From Taudactylus pleione (taxonomy: Eukaryota; Chordata; Amphibia; Anura; Myobatrachidae): a DNA stretch of 64,000 bases. Below are positions 1 to 10,369 of the stretch, one piece after another (the stretch's first letter is position 1; each line of letters begins with the position of its first letter). The translations under genes and the position numbers were made by a program. The notes under the pieces were generated by a model, which made no database searches, was not told the DNA's origin, and saw only the letters and a program-made list of their open reading frames with translations. The stretch spans positions 1,369,001-1,433,000 of the forward strand of contig JAUIMM010000688.1 of assembly GCA_031769625.1 (NCBI GenBank). Direction: 5' to 3'.

Positions 1-1430
1 CAGCACTGCTGCCTTTAAACCTCTCACCTTCTTTTTTAGCTTCTACCAGAGGGAACCACCCATTGTGACAGCCAGTCCTTCTACCTATTCCTCTCTCACC
101 TCTATGACATTTCTAGCTTTGCCTTTCCTTCTAGCTCTCACTACCTATTGTTCCCCAACCCTCAACCACAGCAGTGGTCACACAGCAACAGTTTAACAGC
201 TTTGAACCTCTCCAGAACCCTTCCTGGCTTCCAAAACTCCCCAGTCCAGCACCAATGATGCCATCTCCCTCTGCAATGCCACACAATCTGAGGCCTACTT
301 CTCACAACTTATGCTCCATGACCCACTGCTTTTAACACTGTTGATCACTATCACTCCTTGAAACTCTTTATCCGTTCTGCATTTGTGACACTGGCCTCTC
401 CTGCTCTCCAGCCATTCCTTCAGTATCTCTACTTTTGACTCTTGCTTCCTGTCTTTTCCATCTGTATCAGTGTCCCTCAAGGATCGGTTCTTGGCCATCT
501 GCTCTTCTCTCTCTACACTTCCACTCATGGCAAACACATTTATGCTATTTTGGAACCTTTATGACACCTCTCAAGACCTCTCGCCTTTGTTCTTAGTCTG
601 TGTTGAACTGCCTCAGTGTCATCTCCATCTGGATGACCCACCGCCACCACAAACTTCCTATGCCCAAATCTGAGGTAATTATGTTTCCCTCTTCTAATGT
701 CACTACCCCTCCCCACAGATCCCTCACTACTGACAATATCATACTCTCCCCTCTACAACCATTGCCTCCTCAAATCCAGTCCTTCGATCTTAATGACGCC
801 CGCTCTTCAAGTTTGCCAAACTACACCTTTTTCTCATTCAGTAAGTAAACAAACCCAGGTCCACTTGCTCATTATCTCCCACCTAGACTACTGTAACCTT
901 CTCGCATTGGCCTTCCCTTAACCTGCCTTTCCACTCTACCATCCTTCCTGAATGCGACAGCTAGACTGATTTTCCCTTCCCACCATGCCTCATAAGATAC
1001 ATCACTCTGTAAATGCCTTCACTGGCTTCCCATTTTTTTCAGAATTCAACTCAAACAGCTTACCCGCACTTTAAAAGCCATTACCTTCCCCTTCATACAT
1101 ATCTGACCTTGTCACAGGATACACTGCAGCTTGACAACTCTCCTATGCCTCTGATCTTTGATTTTGCTCCTATAAATTACTCTCGCTCCCATCTCCAAGA
1201 CTTGTGCTGTATTCATCAACTATGGAACATGCATACCTCGCCTAAAATCCTTCAAACGCTCTCTCCAAACACACCTCTTCATGCTTGCTGACCTTACCTC
1301 ATCCTATACCCTCATATCTCACTCCCTCTTCTTCCTCTAGATCACCCCTGCTCTCTCTCTCTAAAATGTAAGCCGTTACAAGCAGGGTACTCTCTACCCT
1401 ATGTGTTAGAACTGCCTGTCTGTCTACCTC
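1..1430 (+). mobile_element. Decayed L2/CR1-type (Jockey superfamily) LINE, 3' part
   Basis: Plus-strand reading frames, broken by many stops and shifts, recall the 3' half of a vertebrate L2/CR1-like reverse transcriptase. In order: TAFNTVDH near 330 (cf. AFDTVDH), VPQGSVLGHLLFSLYT near 470 (cf. PQGSVLGPLLF) and LIISHLDYCNLLALAFP near 870 (cf. ISRLDYCNSLL). A C-terminal part follows around 1010-1290. The tail around 1365-1400 (taagccgttacaagcaggg...) resembles the common end of such elements. No intact ORF remains and the 5' part lies before the window or is lost. Assignment to this LINE group rests on motif recall; the exact clade is uncertain. Confidence 0.7.
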
Positions 1431-1598
1431 GTAGGACCTGGCCGGCCACTAGAGGTAAGTAAGTGGGGGGCAGGACAGAGAGCAGGGGGTTGGGGTGGGA
1501 TGGAGCGGAACAGAGGGGAGCCCACACATGAGCAGTAGTCAGAGCAGGGGGAGGGGCAGAGCTTTGGAAAGAAGAGGGGTGAAGCCAGAAGCAGCGGA
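1431..1598. other. G-rich sequence without recognised feature
   Basis: Purine-rich intronic or intergenic DNA between the L2-like LINE and the L1 target site. It should be the continuation of KRAB gene 1 intron 3 beyond the L1 insertion. No exon or zinc-finger coding is visible. Confidence 0.4.
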
Positions 1599-1615
1599 GG
1601 GCAGGTCCCTTTATT
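1599..1615. repeat. L1 target-site duplication, copy at the element's 3' end
   Basis: GGGCAGGTCCCTTTATT (17 bp) is identical to 6104-6120. Identical 17-bp direct repeats around a LINE are the footprint of target-primed reverse transcription. They fix the insertion borders to the base. Confidence 0.9.
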
Positions 1616-4600
1616 TAGTTTTTTTCAAATTCTTTATTTTGGATGGTCAATCATAACAAGAAAAACAGAAAAATAAACATCAAAACCGTGTCACCGGCAG
1701 CAAAATGATAAACAATACCAATATCAAACAGCTTTACACAATCAACAATAAAATTGAATCGGTTAAAGCAAAAAGAAAAAAAAAAAAAAAAAATAGATAT
1801 CAGTCTATTAATGGTGACAACAGAAATAAATTGATAACCAAATGATCAATACAAATAAGTACTTATATATGAGACAACAGTCATAGGTCAGAAACCATTG
1901 GGGGGGAGGAAAGGGTTGGGGAAGGAAAGGGAAGGGGAAAATGACCACAAAAAATAAATGGAATAAAAACAAATTTCAGCTTAAACTAAAGAAGAAAATG
2001 TGCTTACCCTCCATGGGTCTCCATACACGTCACCTCCCAGAGAAAGACGGGGCTAGATGTCTATGCTCAACAGAAAGCCAGGGAGCCCATACTTGAGCAA
2101 ACATATGTCCTCTATCATGGAGGTAATAAGTTATCTCTTCCATAGCAGCTATATGCCAAATCTGGCGTTTAAGCGCAGAAAGAGACGGTGGGGAGGTATT
2201 TTTCCAATTAAGAGCTATCAGAGATTTGGCCGCCGAAAGAACATGCATAAGTAGTTTCTTTGAGAAACTATGAAGATTTGGTGGTGAGCAGCATAACAAA
2301 AATACCCAGGGATCCTTTGTGACTGGGGATTCCAACAAAGAGTTCAAAAGGTCAGTAACCAAATCCCAGAAGGGGATAATATTTGGGCATGTCCACCAAA
2401 TATGTAACATAGTGCCTCTATGGCCGCAACCTCGCCAACAGTCAGGTGATGAGGAGGGAAACATCTGATGGAGTCGTACAGGGGTATAATACCAACGGTA
2501 GTATATTTTGTATGAGGTTTCCTTAATTTTAGTGGAGATGGAGCATTTAGCAATATTAAGTCGGATTTCCTACCAAGTTTCTTCCTCTGGAGGAGGGCCT
2601 AAATCTGTCTCTCACGCAACCTCATGAGATCTTGGGGAAGGAAAAGTTATGTCAAGAAAAATAGAGTAAAGTTCTGAAATCAGGCCTTTGGTAAGGGGAG
2701 AATATTTACAAAGGCGTTCAAAGGGCGTAAGTTCTCTGAGTACCGATGCAGAAGGTAGAGAACGCAGAAAATGACTAATTTGAAAAAATTCAAAGGGACT
2801 TAATATTTGGGCTGGACATTGTGTTTGGAGTTCTGGTAGGGACAACCAGTGGCCCTGTGTGGAGAAATCTATAGGAAACTTAAAGCCCGCTTTGGACCAT
2901 AAGTATGCTTTTTTAACAGAAGACCCAGGGGGAAACAAGGGATTGAACCAAATAGGAGTTAGGGGAGAAATGGAGGAGGTAAGATTCAATTTGAGTGAAT
3001 GTCGGTCCCAGAGGGAGATATTAAATTTAAGGGCAGGAAGTTGTTTAATAGTGACAGGGCGCTGCAAGGGGGAAAGGCCCCAAATGGAGGTAAGGTCAGG
3101 AAGGGTAATATAGGCAGCTTCTAGGTCTAACCAGGAAGTGGATCCTGGGGGCGAAAAAGAGGTAATAATTTGCGAGAAATGGGAGGCTAGGTAATAGAGT
3201 TTAATATCTGGAAGGCCTCTGCCACCAGCATCTACCGGTCTCTTCAAAACGTTGGCCGATATTCGGGGGGGTCTGTGGTTCCAGATAAAATGGACCAGAG
3301 CTTTCTGAATATCTCGGAGAAGGGTGGCCGGTACAGCAACAGGGAGTGTTTGGAACAAATAAAGCCATTTGGGTATGATGTTCATTTTAACCGATATGAT
3401 CCTGCCCAGCCAGGAAATAATAAGACGATTCAAGAGTTTAGATCAGCTTGCATTTTGGAAAAAAGAGGTGGAAAGTTCTCATGATAGAGAAGATCATAGC
3501 GAGAGGTGAGATAAATCCCCAAGTATCGAATCCGTTTGGGTTGCCATTTGAACTTAAAGGCAACCTGGAGAGTCTCAGTAATTGGAGGAGGCACGTGGAG
3601 CAGCATGGCCTCTGATTTAGAGTAATTAATTTTATAATTAGAGATAGCACTATAGGATCGCAGAACGGTGAAAAGGTTGGGAAGGGAAATCTGTGGTTGG
3701 GTTAAGGAAAGCAAGATATCGTCCGCAAAGAGAGAAATCTTGGAGTGAGTGCGTCCCACCTGCACACCCCATACATCTGGGTGAGATCTGATCTGGGAGG
3801 CAAGTGGTTCTATCACGAGAGCAAATATGAGAGGGGATAGGGGGCAGCCCTGCCGGGTACAATTAGTAATGGAGAACGAATTAGAAGGGACACCATTAAT
3901 AAGAACTTTGACAGAAGGGGCTGAGTACAATGCTAATATTCCCGTGAGAAAGTCACCCATGAAGCCAAATGCCTCAAGGGCGGCCCTTGTGAAACCCCAG
4001 GAGATCCTATCAAATGCTTTTTCAGCATCAAGAGAGAGCATGATAGTAGGGGATCTCCTGGAGTTTGTTATATGAATAAGGTCAATGGCCCGTCTAGTGT
4101 TGTCCCTAGCTTGACGGCCTGGGACAAACCCAACCTGGTTATAGTGGATCAGGGAGGGAAGGAGGGCATTCAGTCGGTTTGCCAGAATCTTAGCATATAT
4201 CTTTAGATCTAAATTAAGGAGGGAGATAGGTCTATAGCTGGCGCAATTAAGCGGATCTTTGCCCTCCTTAGGGATCACAATGATTCTGGCTTCCAACATT
4301 TCAGCGGGGAAATAGGTACCTCGAAATGCATAATTAAAGAGGATGTGCAGGTGGGGGGCAAGTAGATCCAAGAACTTCTAATAGTATGTTGCCGTGAACC
4401 CATCAGGGCCGGGGGATTTACCGGACTTTTGGGAACGTATGGCTTGTTCAATTTCATCGGACGAGATCTCAGCATTAAGATGTTCGAGAGCACTAGTGGA
4501 CAGACGTGGTAATTGGGACTTGGCAAGAAAGTCGGAGATTAACTGGGAAGTAGGGATAATTGGCGGTGGATCTGAGGGGGCCGTGAGGTTGTAGAGATTA

Positions 4601-6103
4601 GAGTAATAAGACTGGAAGGCAGTTCGAATGCTTACTGGGTCATGAATCAGTTGGCCATGAGAATTGCGCATAGAGATAATATTTTTGTGGGTTCTGGCCG
4701 TGCGAAGACGAGCCGCAAGGATTTTATCTGCTTTGTCACCTTTTTCATAAAAAGTCTGACGAAGCCATCGAAGGCGCTTGGCCACCTATTCAGAAAGAAG
4801 GAGTTCAAGTTTAGATCTGATCTCCTGGAGGGCAACTAAGTTTGCAGGAGTGGGGGTGGATTTGTGCAGAGATTCCAAAGTGTGTAATTGAAGAGAGAGT
4901 TCATTGATTGTTTCTGGATTATGAAGTAGAGAATCATTAAAACGCCAGATCATGGGATGAGGATGGGGCAATAGACCAGAGATATCGATGGAAATGGGAG
5001 CATGGTCAGACCAAACGAGAGGGTGAACCTGAACTGACTGGAGATGCAAGGTGAATTCATGACTGAGCAGGATCATATCAATACGTGAGTATGATTTGTG
5101 TGGGTGGGAATAGAACGTATACTCGCGAGCAGAAGGTTCTTTGATTCTCCAGGAATCATAAAGAAGCTGAGATTGCATAAGGCTGTGGAGAGATCGTGAA
5201 TGTCGAGAGTCTGAAGGGGGAGAAGATGCGGCCACAGGAGCAGAACGGTCTAGGGCATTATCCAGAACTGTGTTGAAATCCCCAGCAACAATAAGCTCAC
5301 CTTGACGGAGCCTAGAAATAATAGAGTCTAATTTGGAAAAAAACGTATGTTGACCCTGGTTAGGGGCATAAACATTTACTAGAGTGCACAGTCTATGGTT
5401 AAGCTTACCCACGCTTTTTATTAGTATGGTCACAGGCGTGGTATGTATCAGAGTATGTCCTGGAACGGAGTTCTGGGTGGGAATTATGCAGAAAATGAGT
5501 TTCCTGCAGAAAAACTAAATCACCTTGATGTAGTTTAAGAGAAGCAAAAAGTTTTCCTCGCTTCTGGGGGCTATTGAGCCCCTTCACATTAAAAGATAAG
5601 ACGCGGAGACCCATGGGTGGCAAACCAGAAGCAGAAAGCATAATAAGAGAGCATTAGAAACACAGGAGAGAATGGAAATGTAGTGTATAAGAGAGAGTAG
5701 TATGTGGTCAGTGGAAGAGAGGGATGGGGGCAAGGAAAAAACTGAAAGGGAAGGGAAGGGCAGGGTGAGTGGTCACTTGGCAAAATAGGCCAGGACTGAT
5801 AGTATCCCTTCCCACTGTCAGCACTATGTGACAGTAAAGCACATAGGTCAGCGAAAGGGTTATAAACCCTAGGGAGGCGTGGCCGAACAACAGGGAAAGT
5901 CAACATAAATATTTGGGATGGGAAAAGGCCCCTCTTGAAAGGCCTGAGATAATAAAAAACATATTGAACATTAATGCAAAGTATGCGGAACAGATGTATG
6001 AAGAAGAAAGGGGAAGTAGAAAAATAAATGAAAAAAACATATAAGATAACAACCAAATGAGATAAAGATAAAAATAAATGAAAATAAATAAATATTAATT
6101 AAC
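1616..6103 (-). mobile_element. L1/Tx1-type non-LTR retrotransposon, 5'-truncated
   Basis: A 4.5-kb element on the minus strand inserted in intron 3 of KRAB gene 1, flanked by a perfect 17-bp duplication. Its 3' end is at low coordinates and carries a short A-run and an AATAAA-type signal (TTTATT on plus near 1631). It contains most of ORF2 (endonuclease plus reverse transcriptase), but there is no ORF1: the 450 bp before ORF2 is AT-rich leader with no ORF1-like protein. The identical target duplications suggest a fairly recent insertion, yet ORF2 has several disabling lesions. Either the source copy was already defective or some time has passed. Confidence 0.9.
2030..5641 (-). pseudogene. 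L1/Tx1 ORF2 pseudogene (endonuclease and reverse transcriptase)
   Basis: ORF2 encodes the endonuclease that nicks the target and the reverse transcriptase that copies the element's RNA. Seen in order: endonuclease start LRVLSFNVKGLNSPQKR and FLQETH (5620-5500), VNVYAPN, AGDFN, YSRIDMILLS and SDHAPI (5380-4970). Then come the RT segments YRPISLLNLDLKIYAKILANR, LDAEKAF, RQGCPLSPLIFALVIEP and catalytic FADD at 3729-3718, followed by a C-terminal region. Lesions: a frame change with apparent loss of part of the endonuclease around 5405-5433, in-frame stops at 4786-4788, 4378-4380 and 2612-2614, and a frameshift near 3430-3433. It cannot make a full product. The Tx1/L1 assignment is from motif style; other L1-like frog clades are possible. 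Confidence 0.88.
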
Positions 6104-6120
6104 GGGCAGGTCCCTTTATT
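6104..6120. repeat. L1 target-site duplication, copy at the element's 5' end
   Basis: Second copy of the 17-bp duplication. It continues directly into the intron sequence that leads to the KRAB-A exon 84 bp further on, so this side is the undisturbed host sequence. Confidence 0.9.
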
Positions 6121-6203
6121 AGTGTAACATAAAAGAAAAAAGAAAGTTAGACTATAATGACATTTGCTACAACACATATGGCAGCGATAAAATCTCCTCT
6201 TAC

Positions 6204-6327
6204 CCAGTGATGTGAGAGGCCGGTGATTCTCCATCAGGACGTCCTTGTACAGGTCCTGGTGTTCCTCTATATACTCCCACTCCTCCATGGAGAGATAGAC
6301 AGTGACATCCTGACACCTTATAGGAAC
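6204..6327 (-). CDS. KRAB gene 1, KRAB-A box exon
   Basis: 124 nt; acceptor AG at 6328-6329 and donor GTAAGA. Translation begins [19 protein letters not shown] and continues with the LYKDV core and [10 protein letters not shown]. It has the DV...EEW...LY-DV...EN signature of KRAB-A. The usual aromatic F before S is L here, as in genes 2 and 3. DVLMEN replaces the commoner DVMLEN. Confidence 0.85.
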
Positions 6328-7666
6328 CTGACACACACAATGATACAGTCATCACCCAGACACAGCCCCTGGTGTTACTGTATAATGTCCCATTCCCAGG
6401 AGTCACCTCTCCAGTCATCACCCAGACACATCCCCTGGTGTTACTGTATAATGTCCCATTCCCAGGAGTCACCTCTCCAGTCATCACCCAGACACATCCC
6501 CTGGTGTTACTGTATAATGTCCCATTCCCAGCAGTCACCTCTCCAGTCATCACCCAGACACATCCCCTGGTGTTACTGTATAATGTCCTATTCCCAGCAG
6601 TCACCTCCCCAATCATGACCCAGACACAGCCCCTGGTGTTACTGTATAATGTCCCATTCCCAGCAGTCATCTCTCCAGTCATCACCCAGACACATCCCCT
6701 GGTGTTACTGTATAATGTCCTATTCCCAGCAGTCACCTCCCCAATCATGACCCAGACACAGCCCCTGGTGTTACTGTATAATGTCCCATTCCCAGCAGTC
6801 ATCTCTCCAGTCATCACCCAGACACATCAACTGGTGTTACTGTATAACGTACAATTACAAGCAGTGATGTTTTATACATGCTAATCAACTTTAACTACGT
6901 GGGGAAAATCACAATAAACACTACAGATAATAGAGCGTATTCTGTCTATCTACTTGGGTCATTTTAAGTTAATTTGTTCATTCGTATTTCAGCCAGGGTG
7001 TGGGTTGAGCAAACTTAGGGCCCGGTAATGTAACATTACTCCCTAATATTTTGCCTGCTGGATATATTCTCAAGAACAGAAGAATAAGGAGTTCCATCAA
7101 GAATTGGTGGAACAGAGGGTGGGCTGTGCCTTCAGTACAATTGTAAGCAGTCTTCAAACTAAAAGTTGACTAACAGCACTTAACAATTTTCCATCACGGT
7201 ATGTTTGATTTCTATTTATTTTCATGATCGCATTACTACTTAGAGCAATGTACTATTTCAGTCGCTCACCTCTCCAGTCAGCAGCTGAATGATCTTGTTG
7301 GTGAGTCCCAGGATCTTCTGGTCATTGTCTCTCTCATGTATTAGTGAGTGAGGTGGAGGCACCGTGATGGGACCCTGGGCCCTGCTCCATCCTCCTGACA
7401 CATGGTGATGGCTGCTGGGTTTCACATGCTCAGCAAATGTCTTCTTTACTACTGTGTAATCCTGACAATCAAGAGATAAATATATACATTTTCTGCAAAT
7501 TGATGTCCAATCACATCCCATATTAATGTTCTACAAAGGTTTTGTTAAAGTGACTGCTTCCTCTGTGACACTCCCAGACCCTCCTCACCTCTCCGGTCAG
7601 CAGGTAGATGATCTCCAGGGTGAGGTTTAGTATCCTCTCAGTCATGTGACTCCTGTCCTTCTCCAT
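6204..7666 (-). CDS. KRAB zinc-finger gene 1, three 5' coding exons (finger exon not in window)
   Basis: Expected product: a KRAB-type nuclear repressor; KRAB-A recruits TRIM28-like co-repressors in tetrapods, while target choice would come from fingers that are not seen here. Exons on minus: 7666-7589 (26 codons), 7461-7270 (64 codons) and 6327-6204 (KRAB-A, 41 codons plus one base). All borders are GT-AG, and phases 0/0/1 match genes 2 and 3. The KRAB-A exon ends in a phase needing AT..., as in the other two genes. The next exon should lie toward position 1, but the L1 (1616-6103) is inserted 100 bp after exon 3. Only an L2-like LINE is seen beyond it, so the finger exon is either outside the window or gone. 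The gene may be a fragment. Its first exon is probably the one ending at 31603, across the 21-kb minisatellite. Confidence 0.75.
6347..6850 (-). repeat. 66-bp minisatellite in intron 2 of gene 1
   Basis: About seven and a half 66-bp units read on minus as the 22-residue frame (V/M)[20 protein letters not shown]. Each unit carries a copy of the exon-2 end plus donor (CTGGAGAG then GTGACT); some copies have GAGAT or GGGAG instead, which weakens the donor. The array ends 20 bp before the KRAB-A exon. The same unit lies at the same place in genes 2 and 3, so the array predates their duplication. Confidence 0.92.
6851..7269. other. Gene 1 intron 2, part between exon 2 and the array
   Basis: About 420 bp with no coding, repeat or palindrome that I recognise. 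In genes 2 and 3 this stretch is absent and the array touches exon 2. It is therefore either an insertion here or a deletion shared by the other two. Confidence 0.5.
7270..7461 (-). CDS. KRAB gene 1, second coding exon
   Basis: 64 codons from DYTVVKKT to IIQLLTGE, with an AG acceptor at 7462-7463 and a GTGAGC donor. The middle ([20 protein letters not shown]) is shared with genes 2 and 3. Unlike in those genes, the 66-bp array does not touch this donor; about 420 bp of other intron lies between them. Confidence 0.8.
7589..7666 (-). CDS. KRAB gene 1, first coding exon
   Basis: Start codon at 7666. The 26 residues begin [13 protein letters not shown] and end in EIIYLLTGE, directly before GTGAGG. 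The same exon occurs in gene 2 (MEKDKSH...) and gene 3 (MDKNRSH...), which supports the start choice. The motif [15 protein letters not shown] resembles the end of exon 2 ([15 protein letters not shown]). Confidence 0.8.
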
Positions 7667-7924
7667 CCTCTGAAAGCCGTTCAGATGATCTGGTCAAGAC
7701 AAAATAACCTAAGAACAGTCCAGGGACCTAATGGCTTGATCTAGAAACAAAACATACATTTGCAAAACATTTAGTAACATAAGAAGAGTGAAAGAAATTT
7801 TCTCAATAGTGATTTGAAGACTGAGGATACGACTCACAAAGTTCACTGTTTGAATGATGGAGAAATGTGAATACATTGTCAAATCTAAGGTAGTTAAATA
7901 CATGATCTAGCTAGAATTAATTCA

Positions 7925-7980
7925 GAGATGGACGGATTTGCAGAGCCGCACACAATCGGCTGTGCCAATCCGTCCATCTC
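7925..7980. repeat. Short hairpin
   Basis: Arms GAGATGGACGGATTTG (7925-7940) and its near-complement at 7966-7980, with an inner AGCCG/CGGCT pair. It may be the end of a MITE; the other end was not found. Confidence 0.6.
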
Positions 7981-9719
7981 CGATGCAAATGCAATCACCA
8001 CTGCAACCATCACGACCAATAGACGCGATGGTTGCTCGTTTGGTTGTCATCAAGCTTCCCGCAGCCTGAACGGTTGCTGGTCACATAAGAGGCCAGGAAT
8101 TTGCATCTGACGACGCAGACCCTGGCCCCGTCCCTCCCGGGAGAAAGCCCACGTTTCCGGAAAAGTGACCAGGCACGCCCCTGCTCCACCGGCGCAAGTG
8201 CAGACCCCTATCAATCGGTGATGTACGGTCATCATCAGATTAATGTAGATCTCTGAAGCAACCCCAAGGTACGTGTTGAAATGAAAAACACTATTTAAGT
8301 ATCTAAAGTAATATCAGCAGTGAATGGTTCTGTTCAATTTCGGAACCATCACGAGTAAATTATAAAAAAATTATTGAAATCGGGAGTTTATTTAGATTTT
8401 TATTTATTGTGACAAAACGCGTTGGTGTTTGTTTTCTGGAAGATGCAGCCGTGGTGACGTTGAGTGCCGTGTTCCAGCTGGCCGGAGATTCGGAAGTGTC
8501 TCCATGAGAGTGACTGATATTGGAGCCAGCGCGATCCGAGAGCGGGTGCCGTCCAGAGGCCCCGGGGAGGCTAATCGATTGCTGCTTTGATGTACGTTAG
8601 CATATGTGAAGAAGTAAAGGTGTTTTTTTATCATTATACTCACAAGGCGCGCCTTCAATCTTTTCTTTTGCATGTATTCAACTGTCTGACCTGTGGTGGG
8701 GTCTGGTGGAAGTGGCTGCATCAGCATCGAATATTGATTACTGGAAATCGGCTAAAGAACTGGTTGAAATTATTGCTGGGACTTGTTGCGCACCTTCTAA
8801 ATTTGTATTTTCATATTCTATATAATAAATTCTATATATATTAAACTTATGAGGGGAGCTTGAAGCACTACTGAGGGGAGCTTGAAGCAGCGGACTATCT
8901 GTTCCAGACCCTCGGTATCTACAAGAAGGGAAAGGTAGGGAATATAATGGCATCCCTTGAACAGTCATTGTTGTGGTATTTAATACCAGACAATTTTTCC
9001 ACGAAGGGGCTATAAACATTTTATACTGTTGTTCGTCTCTGTTTAGGTACCTTGGCTGTGGAGCATTCTTGTCTTTACTTAGTATAAATGTTTATTAGAT
9101 TTAATTTAAGCATTTATTAGTTGTACACAATTTTACTGCCTTTTATCAAGCGCTTCCCCTCCTTTTTTTCATAATGTGTTATATAAAATCTTATTTAGAT
9201 TTGAAAAGAAAGCAGCTATAAATCCATTTGGGAGCACTGGATATTGCCCTAACATCCGGAGAAGAAGCATCAGATCACTCTGTGGGAACATCAACCCTCA
9301 CGTTACTTAGGATGGTTGGTGTTTTCATGCAGCAGAAGATAGTGCAGCTGCGTACAGTGACGTAGCCATTGACTTCAGCATGTCCAGAAAATGGGGCCGA
9401 CGCGTCCACGATTTCTGGGTAGCAGTATAACGTCGCCCCAAAACAATTGCAGCCTGTCAATCAGCCTGCGGCGTCCAGGGACTGCACACAACTTTGAATC
9501 AACACCTTAGTTTGTTAGGCACAGGATGGGAAAAGGACAATTAGGCCGGGTGTCAGTACTTAGGTATAACGGCTCCCATCTCTTTTCCAGGCTCCACCAA
9601 CCAGTTCCCTTAAGCTTCACCCACCTCCAGGGATCTTCAGTCCTTCCACCACAAGACCTTATTTACTCAAGTCCAGAACCCTACACACCACAAGTTCCTC
9701 TTATGGATTAGGTATTCCC
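7981..9719. other. Unclassified intronic DNA with old repeat traces
   Basis: No gene is supported. A segment near 8411 (AAAACGCGTTGG) resembles the GAAACGCGTC motif at 41903, which hints at a shared repeat family. 9275-9510 is GC-richer with CpG and may be half of an old DNA transposon. ORFs here are short and have no recognisable domains. If the first exon at 31603 belongs to gene 1, this is intron 1. Confidence 0.4.
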
Positions 9720-9838
9720 AGATACTGGGTGACACATGGTGTAGGATAAAGTTACATGTAATAATACAATATATCTATAGGACAGGACTAGAAGGTGAGA
9801 TGGATGGTGATACTGGGTGACACATAGTATCAGATATA
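9720..9838. repeat. 78-bp minisatellite, outer part
   Basis: One and a half units of the 78-bp repeat, cut off from the main array by the MITE at 9839-10369. Sequence resumes in register after the MITE (ATA at 9836-9838, repeated at 10370-10372). Confidence 0.85.
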
Positions 9839-10369
9839 GGGCCTGATCCAGAGCCGGACGCTCTGACCAGAGCGCTCGCTCTGAATCAGGGCCCTCCTCC
9901 ATGAAAATGGAGCGGCCTCCAGGCTGCTCGCATAGCCGTGGGTGATCACCCACAGCATATGCGAGCGGCCAAAAAGATGGTCGCGATGGTCTTGACCATC
10001 GCGACCATCGGACTTGCGACGGAGATCCTGCGGTAGGGTCTCCCTGCCACAAGCCCTGGAGTGATTTTGGCTCTATCAGAGCCAAAATCACTCCCACTGA
10101 CATCACTAGTGATGTCAGTGGGGCCGGCTTCAGACGGTAGGCGTTCCCATGGGAACGCCTCCCTCTGGCCACCACGCCCCCGGCACGCCCACCAAAGGGG
10201 GCGTGCTGTCAATCAACATCGACAGCACGACCCCTTTGGTGCGAGGCCTGAAGCAATGGAAAACCCGTCGCTCCCCGGGTCTCGCGCATGCGCACGACGG
10301 AGCTCCCTCCGTCGTGCGCATGCGCAGTGTGGAACATCGACCCGCTTGCGAGCGTACTGAATGACCCCC
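9839..10369. mobile_element. Hairpin-chain MITE, copy 1
   Basis: A 531-bp non-coding element inserted inside a 78-bp repeat unit, so its borders are clear. It starts GGGCCTGATCCAGAGC and ends in a diverged inverted copy (GAATGACCCCC). ATA flanks both sides, consistent with a 3-bp target duplication. Inside are about ten consecutive inverted repeats. Perfect ones include GATGGTCGCGATGGTC with its complement, GAGTGATTTTGGCTCT with its complement, CCACTGACATCACTAGTG... (28-bp palindrome) and AGGCGTTCCCATGGGAACG... (22-bp palindrome). GCGCATGCGCACGACGGA pairs with its complement over 18 bp. No ORF. Other copies are at 36830 and 58529. The superfamily is not established. Confidence 0.85.

Noticed and set aside
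9275..9460. 61-residue minus-strand ORF near 9.3 kb
   Set aside because: Short, no motif, in CpG-rich repeat-like DNA.
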